From: Prevotellaceae bacterium | GTDB taxonomy: Bacteria; Bacteroidota; Bacteroidia; Bacteroidales; UBA932 | NCBI GenBank assembly: GCA_031259225.1 | Contig: JAIRLT010000078.1 | Coordinates: 1-5,953, forward strand | Direction: 5' to 3' | DNA length: 5,953 nt | Shown here: positions 1 to 5,740 of the stretch, one piece after another | How positions within the stretch are numbered: the stretch's first letter is position 1 | How the letters are laid out: every line of letters starts with the position of its first letter | The notes under the pieces: generated by a model | What the model was told of the DNA's origin: nothing | Database searches by the model: none | Seen by the model: the letters and a program-made list of their open reading frames with translations, nothing else | Program-made: the position numbers and the translations under genes

Positions 1-4
1 GTTT

Positions 5-12
5 TATATTTG
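5..12 (+). promoter_or_regulatory. Bacteroidota-type -7 promoter element
   Basis: TATATTTG matches the Bacteroidota housekeeping sigma -7 consensus TAnnTTTG exactly. The -33 element would lie left of the window. Transcription would start near 18-20, inside a 10-bp palindrome. The next plus-strand gene starts at 330, so if this promoter drives it the mRNA has a leader of about 310 nt containing the inverted repeats described below. No second full match to the consensus was found between here and 330; the closest is GATTTTTG at 97-104, with 7 of 8 positions. Confidence 0.55.
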
Positions 13-15
13 CAG

Positions 16-25
16 CGTTATAACG
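16..25. promoter_or_regulatory. 10-bp palindrome over the predicted transcription start
   Basis: CGTTATAACG is a perfect palindrome placed 4-13 nt after the -7 match, where the transcript should begin. This is a common place for a repressor operator. No regulator is encoded in the window, and a 10-bp AT-rich palindrome can occur by chance, so the operator role is only inferred. Confidence 0.25.
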
Positions 26-39
26 TTCTTTATGTATTG

Positions 40-142
40 TGCCTGAAACTTGAGAAATTTCAACCACAGACGTATCATACTTAATATTATTAACGTGATT
101 TTTGGTTTATTTTCTGTGGTGGGTTTCTCAAGACCTCAGGCA
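40..142 (+). repeat. Long imperfect inverted repeat, candidate leader stem-loop
   Basis: Three blocks pair in register. TGCCTGA (40-46) pairs with TCAGGCA (136-142), CTTGAGAAA (49-57) with TTTCTCAAG (124-132), and CCACAG (64-69) with CTGTGG (114-119). That gives 22 pairs broken by two small internal loops (2/3 nt and 6/4 nt). The 44-nt apical region is AT-rich and contains a small palindrome, TTAATA-T-TATTAA (81-93). No T-tract follows, so it is not an intrinsic terminator. It sits downstream of the promoter match at 5-12 and would be folded in the leader of the gene at 330. It could instead be an end of a decayed mobile repeat. Confidence 0.6.
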
Positions 143-180
143 ACTGTAAATTAAAATTCACGTTTTCGTTTTTAGCAAAT

Positions 181-299
181 CCCACAAACATTGTAGAAAT
201 CGTGAAAGTGGCAATGAGAAAAAAATTGCAGCAAGGGATTGTTTTATAAATGTCGTCTGTGTTTGTGGGTACGTGTATAAAACAATCCCAGCGCTGCAA
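181..299 (+). repeat. Second leader inverted repeat with pseudoknot-type third arm
   Basis: TTGCAGC (226-232) pairs with GCTGCAA (293-299), and GGGATTGTTTTATA (235-248) with TATAAAACAATCCC (276-289). This makes 21 pairs with one 2/3-nt internal loop around a 27-nt loop. Within that loop, TGTTTGTGGG (260-269) is exactly complementary to CCCACAAACA (181-190), giving the arm order A-B-A'-B' of an H-type pseudoknot. The structure ends 30 nt before the ATG at 330, so it could influence translation of that gene. Read on the minus strand, the stem is followed by seven T (225-219) and resembles a terminator, but no minus-strand gene lies to its right. A repeat-element origin is also possible. Confidence 0.6.
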
Positions 300-329
300 A
301 AAAGTAATAACAATAAAAAACAAAAAATT

Positions 330-1601
330 ATGAGAACAAAAATTTTCTTTCTTTTCGCAATGCTTGCAAGCATTGTTGCAAGCGCACAGGTAACGCACGT
401 TGAGCCGGTCGGCGCAAATTATGCAAACAAAACCGTGTCTTTCCGCGTGTGGTGGAACGCCGGGTCACGGGATGTTACGCACCTTTCCAAAGTATGGGTG
501 TGGGTAGATTACCTTACGGTAAACAGCAACAACACGACTTCGGGCAACACATGGGCACGCGCCACTGTGGGAACGATTTCACCGGCTACCGGCATATCGT
601 ATGACGGCACTAACCGGAACGGGTTTTGGTTGGAGGGTAATGCTTCTGCCAATTACAGCGCCACACTTACGGTGCAACTAACCAATGTCCCCACTAAATT
701 CAATTGGTGCGCTTACGTTTCCGACTACCCGCCGAATGTAACGGCTAACAATGGAACTTATACTTTCAAAGGTACGCCGCCGTTTACGTTAATAGCCTCC
801 AATGGCGCAACCAAAACAGTACCCGGAAAAACACTTGCTGTTTCGGCATTAACCATTACGCCCACCACGATAAGAGATAAAACGGAATGTCCGGGCGTCT
901 TTTGCATTTACTCCGGCAGCGATTTATACATTGACGCCACGCACCTTTGCCAACAACGCACCAGCGGCGCACAGAATTGGGAAGCGTGGATAAAAGACGC
1001 ACGGGATGACGAATTATACCGGATTGTTTACATGCCCGACAATAAATGGTGGCTGGCGCAAAATGTGAAATTAGCAAGCTATTTAGGTACGTCGGTAGGT
1101 GTTGCATTTAGTCAAGGCAATAAAGATGAAAGTGGCTTAGGCTATACTATTGCAGAGACTATTGGTGCTTGGGGTGGAACAAATGGACAAGGTGCAAATA
1201 TACAAGGCATTTGTCCTTCCGGTTGGGTTTTACCTATGAATTCAGACTGGGTAGCCTTTCTAACCGCTGTGGAACCAACTGTAAGCTTAACTGCATATGC
1301 CGTAGGTGGGGTCATCGGTGTTAGCGCTGTTAATACATCGGCAGTAAAGAAATTGACAACAAAAGATACATATTGTTATCAAGGCGAAGATATTTACGGA
1401 TGGGCACAGCTAAAAGACAACCGAAACAGTGTCTGGAGAGCCGGAACACAAGCATGGTGGGGTGGAAGTGAAAATAGTAGGTATCATTACCATTTTGTAA
1501 ATCACAGACCCGGCTATGGTAATGATTGCGGTTGGGTGAGTGCTAGCACGACAGCACAAGATTTTATAATATGCGCTGTCCGTTGTTTTCGCCAACTGTA
1601 A
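330..1601 (+). CDS. Secreted FISUMP-domain protein
   Basis: Predicted exported protein of 423 residues with unknown ligand. A type I signal peptide (residues 1-19: basic start, hydrophobic core, cleavage at ASA|Q) is followed by an N-terminal beta-rich region (about 21-165; VWVWVDY, FNWCAYVSDYPPNV). A Cys-containing segment has C187, C192 and C207. The C-terminal FISUMP domain (about 215-423) belongs to a C-type-lectin/formylglycine-generating-enzyme-like fold. Its hallmarks are ELYRIVYMPDNKWWLAQNV near 228-246, GICPSGWVLP at 293-302 and the ending ICAVRCFRQL. The ATG at 330 is chosen because it places the signal peptide at the N-terminus and follows an A-rich stretch; an in-frame GTG at 273 lies inside a hairpin arm and adds a non-signal extension. 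From about base 1086 the DNA becomes more AT-rich, suggesting a mosaic 3' part. No type IX secretion C-terminal domain was recognised. The function is probably surface binding or adhesion, by inference only. Confidence 0.85.
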   Translation: MRTKIFFLFAMLASIVASAQVTHVEPVGANYANKTVSFRVWWNAGSRDVTHLSKVWVWVDYLTVNSNNTTSGNTWARATVGTISPATGISYDGTNRNGFWLEGNASANYSATLTVQLTNVPTKFNWCAYVSDYPPNVTANNGTYTFKGTPPFTLIASNGATKTVPGKTLAVSALTITPTTIRDKTECPGVFCIYSGSDLYIDATHLCQQRTSGAQNWEAWIKDARDDELYRIVYMPDNKWWLAQNVKLASYLGTSVGVAFSQGNKDESGLGYTIAETIGAWGGTNGQGANIQGICPSGWVLPMNSDWVAFLTAVEPTVSLTAYAVGGVIGVSAVNTSAVKKLTTKDTYCYQGEDIYGWAQLKDNRNSVWRAGTQAWWGGSENSRYHYHFVNHRPGYGNDCGWVSASTTAQDFIICAVRCFRQL

Positions 1602-1618
1602 GATTTTGTCCAATAAAT

Positions 1619-1676
1619 ATAATAACAAGGAGCAAGAAAAATAGTGCTTCCTAACAATACTATACCTTGCTATTAT
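1619..1676 (+). other. Hairpin just after the FISUMP gene stop
   Basis: ATAATAACAAGG (1619-1630) pairs with CCTTGCTATTAT (1665-1676) at 11 of 12 positions, starting 18 nt after the stop codon. A smaller hairpin, AGCA (1631-1634) with TGCT (1645-1648), fits inside. The flank after the stem (AGGGTTTCATC) is not a T-tract, so a classical intrinsic terminator is not supported. It may stabilise the 3' end of the mRNA or simply reflect AT-rich sequence. Confidence 0.3.
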
Positions 1677-1740
1677 TAGGGTTTCATCGCGCAACCTTTA
1701 GAAATAAAAATGTTCTCGAAATAGAAAACAGGGGAAAATA

Positions 1741-1885
1741 AATAAGCCTCTGTTTCGCCGTTCAGCACAAATCCTTACATACATACTGAACAATTAAGGT
1801 GCACGCCCACCGCAGCAGAGGCTTATAGTCTTTGCGGTGGACTTTCTCATAGTGGTCGTGTTCCGGTAGCCGGTGCAGGCTTATT
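1741..1885 (+). ncRNA. Candidate structured RNA with H-type pseudoknot and alternative pairing
   Basis: Stem A is ATAAGCCTCTG (1742-1752) with CAGAGGCTTAT (1816-1826), 11 exact pairs. Stem B is CCACCGCA (1807-1814) with TGCGGTGG (1833-1840), 8 exact pairs. The arm order A-B-A'-B', with 1 nt between B and A' and 6 nt between A' and B', is compact pseudoknot geometry. The long first loop holds a further hairpin, GTTCAG (1760-1765) with CTGAAC (1786-1791). AGGCTTATT at 1877-1885 can compete for the first arm, pairing AATAAGCCT (1741-1749), so two folds are mutually exclusive. I do not recognise a known family; it lacks hallmarks of tmRNA, RNase P RNA and SRP RNA. Strand is uncertain, because no TAnnTTTG was found just upstream. 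It may be a 3' UTR element, an independent small RNA, or a DNA-level repeat. Confidence 0.35.
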
Positions 1886-1896
1886 AAATTTTACGT

Positions 1897-1922
1897 TTAA
1901 TTCCCGGATATCTTAATTCCCG
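1897..1922. repeat. Tandem 10-bp repeat upstream of the envelope-gene promoter
   Basis: TTAATTCCCG occurs at 1897-1906 and again at 1913-1922, a 16-bp period, with GATATC between. The pair ends 24 bp before the predicted -7 element at 1947, around and upstream of the usual -33 position. This is where a directly repeated activator or repressor site would sit. The regulator is unknown and function is inferred from placement only. Confidence 0.35.
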
Positions 1923-1946
1923 TATCCCTGTTCAATTTTTATTTTG

Positions 1947-1954
1947 TATTTTTG
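1947..1954 (+). promoter_or_regulatory. -7 promoter element of the PD40/SPOR gene
   Basis: TATTTTTG matches TAnnTTTG exactly. No clear -33 TTTG is seen at the expected distance upstream. The ATG begins only 4 nt after the match, so transcription would start at or within a few bases of the start codon, implying a leaderless or near-leaderless mRNA unless another promoter is used. The stretch is T-rich, so a chance match is possible. Confidence 0.4.
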
Positions 1955-1958
1955 TTCC

Positions 1959-3887
1959 ATGAAAAAAATGCAACTATTTTTTCTTTTATTTGTTTTACAT
2001 GGATTAACCCGTTTTGCAGGAGCGCAAACATTACCGGAGCCGCTCCACAAGGCGGAAGCATTGCGGTTGAATTATCAGTTTAAGGAAGCGGCGGCTATTT
2101 TTTCTACTATTGCCGAGCAAAGCCGGGATACCGTATTGCGCCAGCAAGCCGCTCATCAATTACTGTTGTGCGAAAATGGGCAGGTCATGCTGCATTATAT
2201 AGAAACGCCGGTAGTCACCGGAAAGAAAGCCGTGCCGGCAAACCAGTTTTTTAATTATTATACTACCGACCTTCCCGGCGAATGGGCGCTGCTTCCGGCG
2301 GATTTATTGCAAGCAAAGGCGAACGACGCGCTTTCGCCTGTTTTTATTCCGGCGACGGACGCCAACATACTTTATTTTGCTTCACAAGCCACCGGCGACT
2401 GGGACATTTATACGCTTCGCCGTATCGAAGGCGAGCAATGGGCTGCGCCGGAACCGGTGGAAGCTATTAACACGACTTTCGACGAACGGTTTCCCTATGT
2501 AACGCCCGACGGGCAAACATTGTATTTCTCATCGAACGGGCATTCGGGAATGGGCGGCTACGACCTGTTTAAAAGTACTTTCAATGCCGCTACACAACAG
2601 TGGAATACGCCGGAAAATATCGGTTTCCCGTATTCATCCCCTTTCGACGATTGGCTGTTTGTGCCGAATATCCATTATACCGAAGCATTGTTTACTTCGT
2701 CGCGCGAACAGAAAACCGATAGCCTCACTGTTTACCGCATTGCGCTGGAAGTAAACCCTACCAAGCAGCAGGGGCGTTCGACATTGCAAATTCAACAAAT
2801 TGCCAAGCTGCAACCGGTGAAAAATGAAGTACAGCCCGATGAAGAAGAGGCGCCCGGTGATAATCCGAATGACCAGTACCAGACGTTGCACAGGATTTTG
2901 CAGCAGCAGCAAGTAAACGAAGCATTGGTGCAAAACGATTTGACTTATATTCGTAAAATGTATGCGTTGGTGGAAGACCGGGAAGAGCGCGATACGATAC
3001 AAACAAAAATAAATGACTACGAAAATGAGTTGTTGCAAATGCAGGCAAGCATCCGGCAGACGATGGAACGTATCCGGAAAATTGAAGCCGGTTTATTGGA
3101 GCAGGGTATCGCGCCTGAATATACGCCTGCCGTTCCGGCGCCGGCGTCATCGCTAACCAGACCGGCGTCGGCAATTCCGCGCCCCTTGTTCTTTAAGCCC
3201 GCGACGGTATTTCCCGCCAAACATGTTTTGCCGCCGCAGCAACCGGAACCAACAGAAGAAGAAAAAATATATATTTTCAACATCGGGAAGACGTCGCACA
3301 TAGTTACCAATCCGCCCGTAACCGCCGGATTGGTTTACCGGATACAAATAGGCTCTTTCTCGCGTAAGTTGCCGCAAAAGGAACTGAATGGACTTTCGCC
3401 CGTGTTCATACAGCAAGTAAAAAAATTATTCACGCATTACGCCGGGCAATTCGCTACTTACAAAGAGGCGGACGATGCGTTGCCGCGCGTTAAACAGCAA
3501 GGTTTTCGCGACGCTATCATCATTGCGCTGATTGACGGGAAAAAATCGCCTATGAAAACAGCGCGCGAATACGAAAACAAACACAAATCGCCAGCGCCAC
3601 CACAACCGCCGTCGCAACAGCCAACTGTTACTGCGCCTGCAAAGGAAAAGGAAACCGCTCCCAAAAGTGCAAACAAGGCTGTGTACAATGTGGTCTTGGG
3701 CGAGTATCCGGAAAAGTTACCACAGGAATTGCTGCAAGCCGTGCAACAACACACGGCTAAAGACATCATAAAAAAATCGTCGAAAGAAAAAACAGTGTAT
3801 ATTGTCGGACCCTTCGCCGCTCTCGCCAATGCGGAAAAACTACAGGCGCAACTGAAAACAAAGGGGTTTGAAGTAACTATCGAATAA
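1959..3887 (+). CDS. Envelope protein with TPR-like, PD40, coiled-coil and two SPOR-like domains
   Basis: Predicted exported protein of 642 residues. A signal peptide (1-22, FAGA|Q) precedes a short helical TPR-like segment (about 30-75). PD40 beta-propeller-type repeats follow: ANILYFASQATGDWDIYTL near 135-153, PDGQTLYFSSNG near 183-194 continuing through GGYDLFKS, and a weaker third near 240-261. Next come a Gln/Glu-rich coiled coil (about 305-380) and a Pro-rich linker (about 385-435). A SPOR-like domain (about 458-540, VYRIQIGSFSRKLP) and a second one (about 575-642, VYNVVLGEYPEKLP through TVYIVGPF to the end) are separated by a Pro/Lys linker. SPOR domains bind denuded peptidoglycan, so a periplasmic, wall-associated role is inferred. 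In related Bacteroidota proteins PD40 is usually coupled to an OmpA-like wall-binding domain instead. Two or three PD40 units are too few for a closed propeller. The ATG at 1959 is chosen because it starts the signal peptide; a TTG at 1944 is in frame but unlikely. Confidence 0.85.
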   Translation: MKKMQLFFLLFVLHGLTRFAGAQTLPEPLHKAEALRLNYQFKEAAAIFSTIAEQSRDTVLRQQAAHQLLLCENGQVMLHYIETPVVTGKKAVPANQFFNYYTTDLPGEWALLPADLLQAKANDALSPVFIPATDANILYFASQATGDWDIYTLRRIEGEQWAAPEPVEAINTTFDERFPYVTPDGQTLYFSSNGHSGMGGYDLFKSTFNAATQQWNTPENIGFPYSSPFDDWLFVPNIHYTEALFTSSREQKTDSLTVYRIALEVNPTKQQGRSTLQIQQIAKLQPVKNEVQPDEEEAPGDNPNDQYQTLHRILQQQQVNEALVQNDLTYIRKMYALVEDREERDTIQTKINDYENELLQMQASIRQTMERIRKIEAGLLEQGIAPEYTPAVPAPASSLTRPASAIPRPLFFKPATVFPAKHVLPPQQPEPTEEEKIYIFNIGKTSHIVTNPPVTAGLVYRIQIGSFSRKLPQKELNGLSPVFIQQVKKLFTHYAGQFATYKEADDALPRVKQQGFRDAIIIALIDGKKSPMKTAREYENKHKSPAPPQPPSQQPTVTAPAKEKETAPKSANKAVYNVVLGEYPEKLPQELLQAVQQHTAKDIIKKSSKEKTVYIVGPFAALANAEKLQAQLKTKGFEVTIE

Positions 3888-4635
3888 CGGGAACTATCCT
3901 TCTCCGGAATTCCGCACATAAAATAGCCGTGCTTACCGCTACATTCAACGATTCGGAGGTAACGGCGCCGGCAGGAAACGGCGGGATGAACAAACGCCCG
4001 GAAACGGCAGCAGCGACTTCGGGCGAAATGCCGTTGCTTTCGTTGCCTACTACCACCACGCCGCCGGGTGTTAGCTGTTTTTGATAAATATTGTTCCCAT
4101 CTAAAAATGCGCCGTATATTACGGTTGATTTTTTCGCCTGCCGTAAAAATTCCGGCAGTTCCGTGTAATGTAACTTCACGCGGAAGATAGCGCCCATCGT
4201 AGCCTGCACAACTTTCGGATTATAACAGTCTGCCGTGCCGGGCGAGCACACAAGGCGGCGGATACCGAACCAGTCAGCCAGTCGGATAATAGTACCCACG
4301 TTGCCGGGGTCTTGAATATTGTCGAGCGCCAGCAACAGCTCGTCCGGAGCGGGCGGGGGGAATTTCGACGCTACCGGTTTTTCTACAACTGCCAGGACGG
4401 AAGGCGGCGTTTTCAAAGCGCTCAATCGCGCCATCGTCGCGGCGTTCACCTGTTCAACAGAATGTCCCGCAACAGGAAAATCCAAAGGCTGGGTAGTAAT
4501 AATCCGGTGCGTAATAAATGCCGAATAAACCAGTTCTTCGACCATTTTCCTGCCTTCGACAACGAATAAACCGTATTCATCGCGGAATTTTTTCTGCGAA
4601 AGCGATTTTATCCATTTAATTTCGGAGGCAAACAT
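3877..4635 (-). CDS. TrmH/SpoU-family RNA 2'-O-methyltransferase
   Basis: Protein of 252 residues, the usual length for a two-domain TrmH-family enzyme. Such enzymes transfer a methyl group from S-adenosylmethionine to a ribose 2'-OH in rRNA or tRNA. The N-terminal part (about 1-85; KFRDEYGLFVVEGRKMVEE) matches the substrate-binding domain of the 23S rRNA subgroup. The SPOUT catalytic domain shows all three motifs: motif 1 LDNIQDPGNVGTIIRLADWF (104-123), motif 2 VVVVGNESNG (193-202) and motif 3 ESLNVAVSTAI (228-238). The knotted C-terminal SAM site therefore looks intact. The best guess is an RlmB/TsnR-like 23S rRNA enzyme in the cytoplasm, but the target nucleotide cannot be read from sequence. 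It lies 57 bp downstream of yicC on the same strand without a visible terminator between, so co-transcription is likely. Its last 11 bp overlap the end of the convergent PD40/SPOR gene. The stop codon is TAG. Confidence 0.92.
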   Translation of the reverse strand: MFASEIKWIKSLSQKKFRDEYGLFVVEGRKMVEELVYSAFITHRIITTQPLDFPVAGHSVEQVNAATMARLSALKTPPSVLAVVEKPVASKFPPPAPDELLLALDNIQDPGNVGTIIRLADWFGIRRLVCSPGTADCYNPKVVQATMGAIFRVKLHYTELPEFLRQAKKSTVIYGAFLDGNNIYQKQLTPGGVVVVGNESNGISPEVAAAVSGRLFIPPFPAGAVTSESLNVAVSTAILCAEFRRRIVPVIR

Positions 4636-4692
4636 GATGGTATGATGTATAAAGCGGGATTGTGCGTAGTTTCATTTGCCGTGCCCCGTGCA

Positions 4693-5571
4693 TCAAAGTA
4701 CATTGAGGAGCTGTTCCTTGATTTTTTCGAGTTCGTCTTTCATCTGCACCACTATTTTTTGGATGCCGGCATGATTGGCTTTTGAGCCGAGCGTATTTAT
4801 TTCGCGACCCATTTCCTGTGCAATGAAACACAGCTTGCGCCCCGGCGCTTCTTCTGTTTCTATGGTTTGGCAAAAATAGTCGCAATGTTGTTTCAGGCGT
4901 GTTTTTTCTTCGGTAATGTCAAATTTTTCTATGTAATAAATCAATTCCTGCTCGAAGCGGTTTTTGTCGTAATTGGCATTTTGCAGTAGGGTCGTTAAGC
5001 TGTTTTCCATACGCTGCCGCAATGTTTCCATACGTTGCGGTTCATAGGTTTTCACTTCTTCGAGCAACGCAGTAATGGCGGTTACGTGCGTGAGGATATC
5101 GCATTTCAATGCCATCCCTTCCTGCGCACGGAAACAGTCGAAAGCCGCCAGCGCCTGTTGCAAACACCCGGAAAGCGCCGACCATTCTTCTTCCGGCACA
5201 TCAAGGGCAGGCTCCGTCAGTACATCGGGCATGCGCAAAATGATTTGCGCCACGCCGGCTTCCGCTGCCGACGAGCCGGCTTGCTTTAACAAACCGTCTA
5301 ACCGCCGGTAGTACGCAAGAAACGCCTCATCGTTGATAGCCGACAGGAGCGCCGCTCCCTGCGAAACGGCAATGATTTGCATCTCTAATTTACCGCGCTT
5401 CACCACGCGAAACAGTTCATTGCGCACGGCATTTTCTTTTTCGCGGTACTCTGTGGGGATTTTTAAATTCAGGTCAAGCGTTTTGCTGTTGAGTGAACGC
5501 AACTCTACCGTGATTTTCTTTTGTCCGGCTAATTGTTCGGCTTTTCCATAGCCCGTCATTGATTTTACCAT
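4693..5571 (-). CDS. yicC: YicC/YloC-family endoribonuclease
   Basis: Protein of 292 residues, the normal family length. The N-terminal YicC_N domain starts with the hallmark MVKSMTGYGKA, followed by VELRSLNSKTLDLNLKIP (22-39) and KRGK (58-61). The C-terminal DUF1732 domain carries FEQELIYYIEKFDITEE (206-222), EINTLGSKAN (257-266) and the closing MKDELEKIKEQLLN (277-290). E. coli YicC is reported to act in RNA turnover, including decay of the small RNA RyhB, and the family is described as metal-dependent endoribonucleases; the same cytoplasmic role is inferred here. The start is firm because the family begins four residues before MTGYG. A -7 promoter match lies 20-27 bp upstream. In many bacteria yicC precedes gmk (guanylate kinase), but here the next gene on the strand is an RNA methyltransferase. 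No damage is seen. Confidence 0.95.
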   Translation of the reverse strand: MVKSMTGYGKAEQLAGQKKITVELRSLNSKTLDLNLKIPTEYREKENAVRNELFRVVKRGKLEMQIIAVSQGAALLSAINDEAFLAYYRRLDGLLKQAGSSAAEAGVAQIILRMPDVLTEPALDVPEEEWSALSGCLQQALAAFDCFRAQEGMALKCDILTHVTAITALLEEVKTYEPQRMETLRQRMENSLTTLLQNANYDKNRFEQELIYYIEKFDITEEKTRLKQHCDYFCQTIETEEAPGRKLCFIAQEMGREINTLGSKANHAGIQKIVVQMKDELEKIKEQLLNVL

Positions 5572-5590
5572 ATCTTCTTAAAAATTCACA

Positions 5591-5598
5591 CAAAGGTA
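5591..5598 (-). promoter_or_regulatory. -7 promoter element of yicC
   Basis: On the minus strand this reads TACCTTTG, an exact TAnnTTTG match. Transcription should start near 5583-5586, leaving a leader of about 13-15 nt before the ATG at 5571. The leader contains AAGAAG close to the ATG, a weak purine-rich stretch rather than a clear Shine-Dalgarno. A -33 TTTG is not evident. Confidence 0.6.
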
Positions 5599-5616
5599 CA
5601 ATAAATATAAAAACCA

Positions 5617-5632
5617 TCACAGCCTTTTGTGA
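5617..5632. promoter_or_regulatory. Short inverted repeat upstream of the yicC promoter
   Basis: TCACA (5617-5621) and TGTGA (5628-5632) are inverted around a 6-bp spacer, with CC and GG continuing the symmetry outside one mismatch. It lies about 19-34 bp upstream of the -7 element, overlapping the expected -33 region, so a regulator bound there could block yicC. The half-sites are those of a CRP site but in the everted order, so it is not a CRP consensus. Support is weak. Confidence 0.2.
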
Positions 5633-5695
5633 CGGCGAAGCCTGAAGCCACCCGGAGCGCATAAAGATTTCAAAATTCAAAGATTTAAATATTAC

Positions 5696-5727
5696 AAAAA
5701 AAAACGCCGGTACATTTCTGCACCGGC
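5696..5727 (-). terminator. Intrinsic terminator, minus strand
   Basis: GCCGGT (5706-5711) pairs with ACCGGC (5722-5727) around a 10-nt loop. On the minus strand the GC-rich stem is followed, after one G, by nine T (complement of the A-run 5696-5704), the classical rho-independent pattern. It would stop transcription arriving from the right, insulating yicC from a gene beyond 5953. On the plus strand the stem is followed only by an interrupted T/C-rich tract (TTCTTTCTTTT), so plus-strand termination is possible but weaker. Confidence 0.75.
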
Positions 5728-5740
5728 AGTTCTTTCTTTT

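Noticed and set aside
226..299. Intrinsic terminator on the minus strand
   Set aside because: Stem plus seven T fits the pattern, but no minus-strand gene lies to the right, and the extra 10-bp loop pairing suggests another role.
273..329. In-frame GTG at 273 as the start of the FISUMP gene
   Set aside because: It lies at the edge of a hairpin arm and would add 19 polar residues before a good signal peptide. The ATG at 330 gives a normal exported protein.
360..373. 14-bp palindrome ATGCTTGCAAGCAT in the signal-peptide codons
   Set aside because: It is a perfect palindrome, but it encodes ordinary signal-peptide residues and has no further symmetry; probably chance.
90..398. Minus-strand reading frames at 90-398 and 158-373 across the leader
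   Set aside because: They run through the inverted repeats and the signal-peptide region of the FISUMP gene. The hydrophobic stretches come from A/T-rich sequence read in reverse, and no start signal or family match supports them.
2634..3919. Several minus-strand reading frames inside the PD40/SPOR gene
   Set aside because: They overlap a clear coding sequence with recognisable domains and show composition typical of antisense shadows.
5617..5632. CRP-type binding site
   Set aside because: The half-sites are in everted order (TCACA then TGTGA) rather than TGTGA-N6-TCACA.
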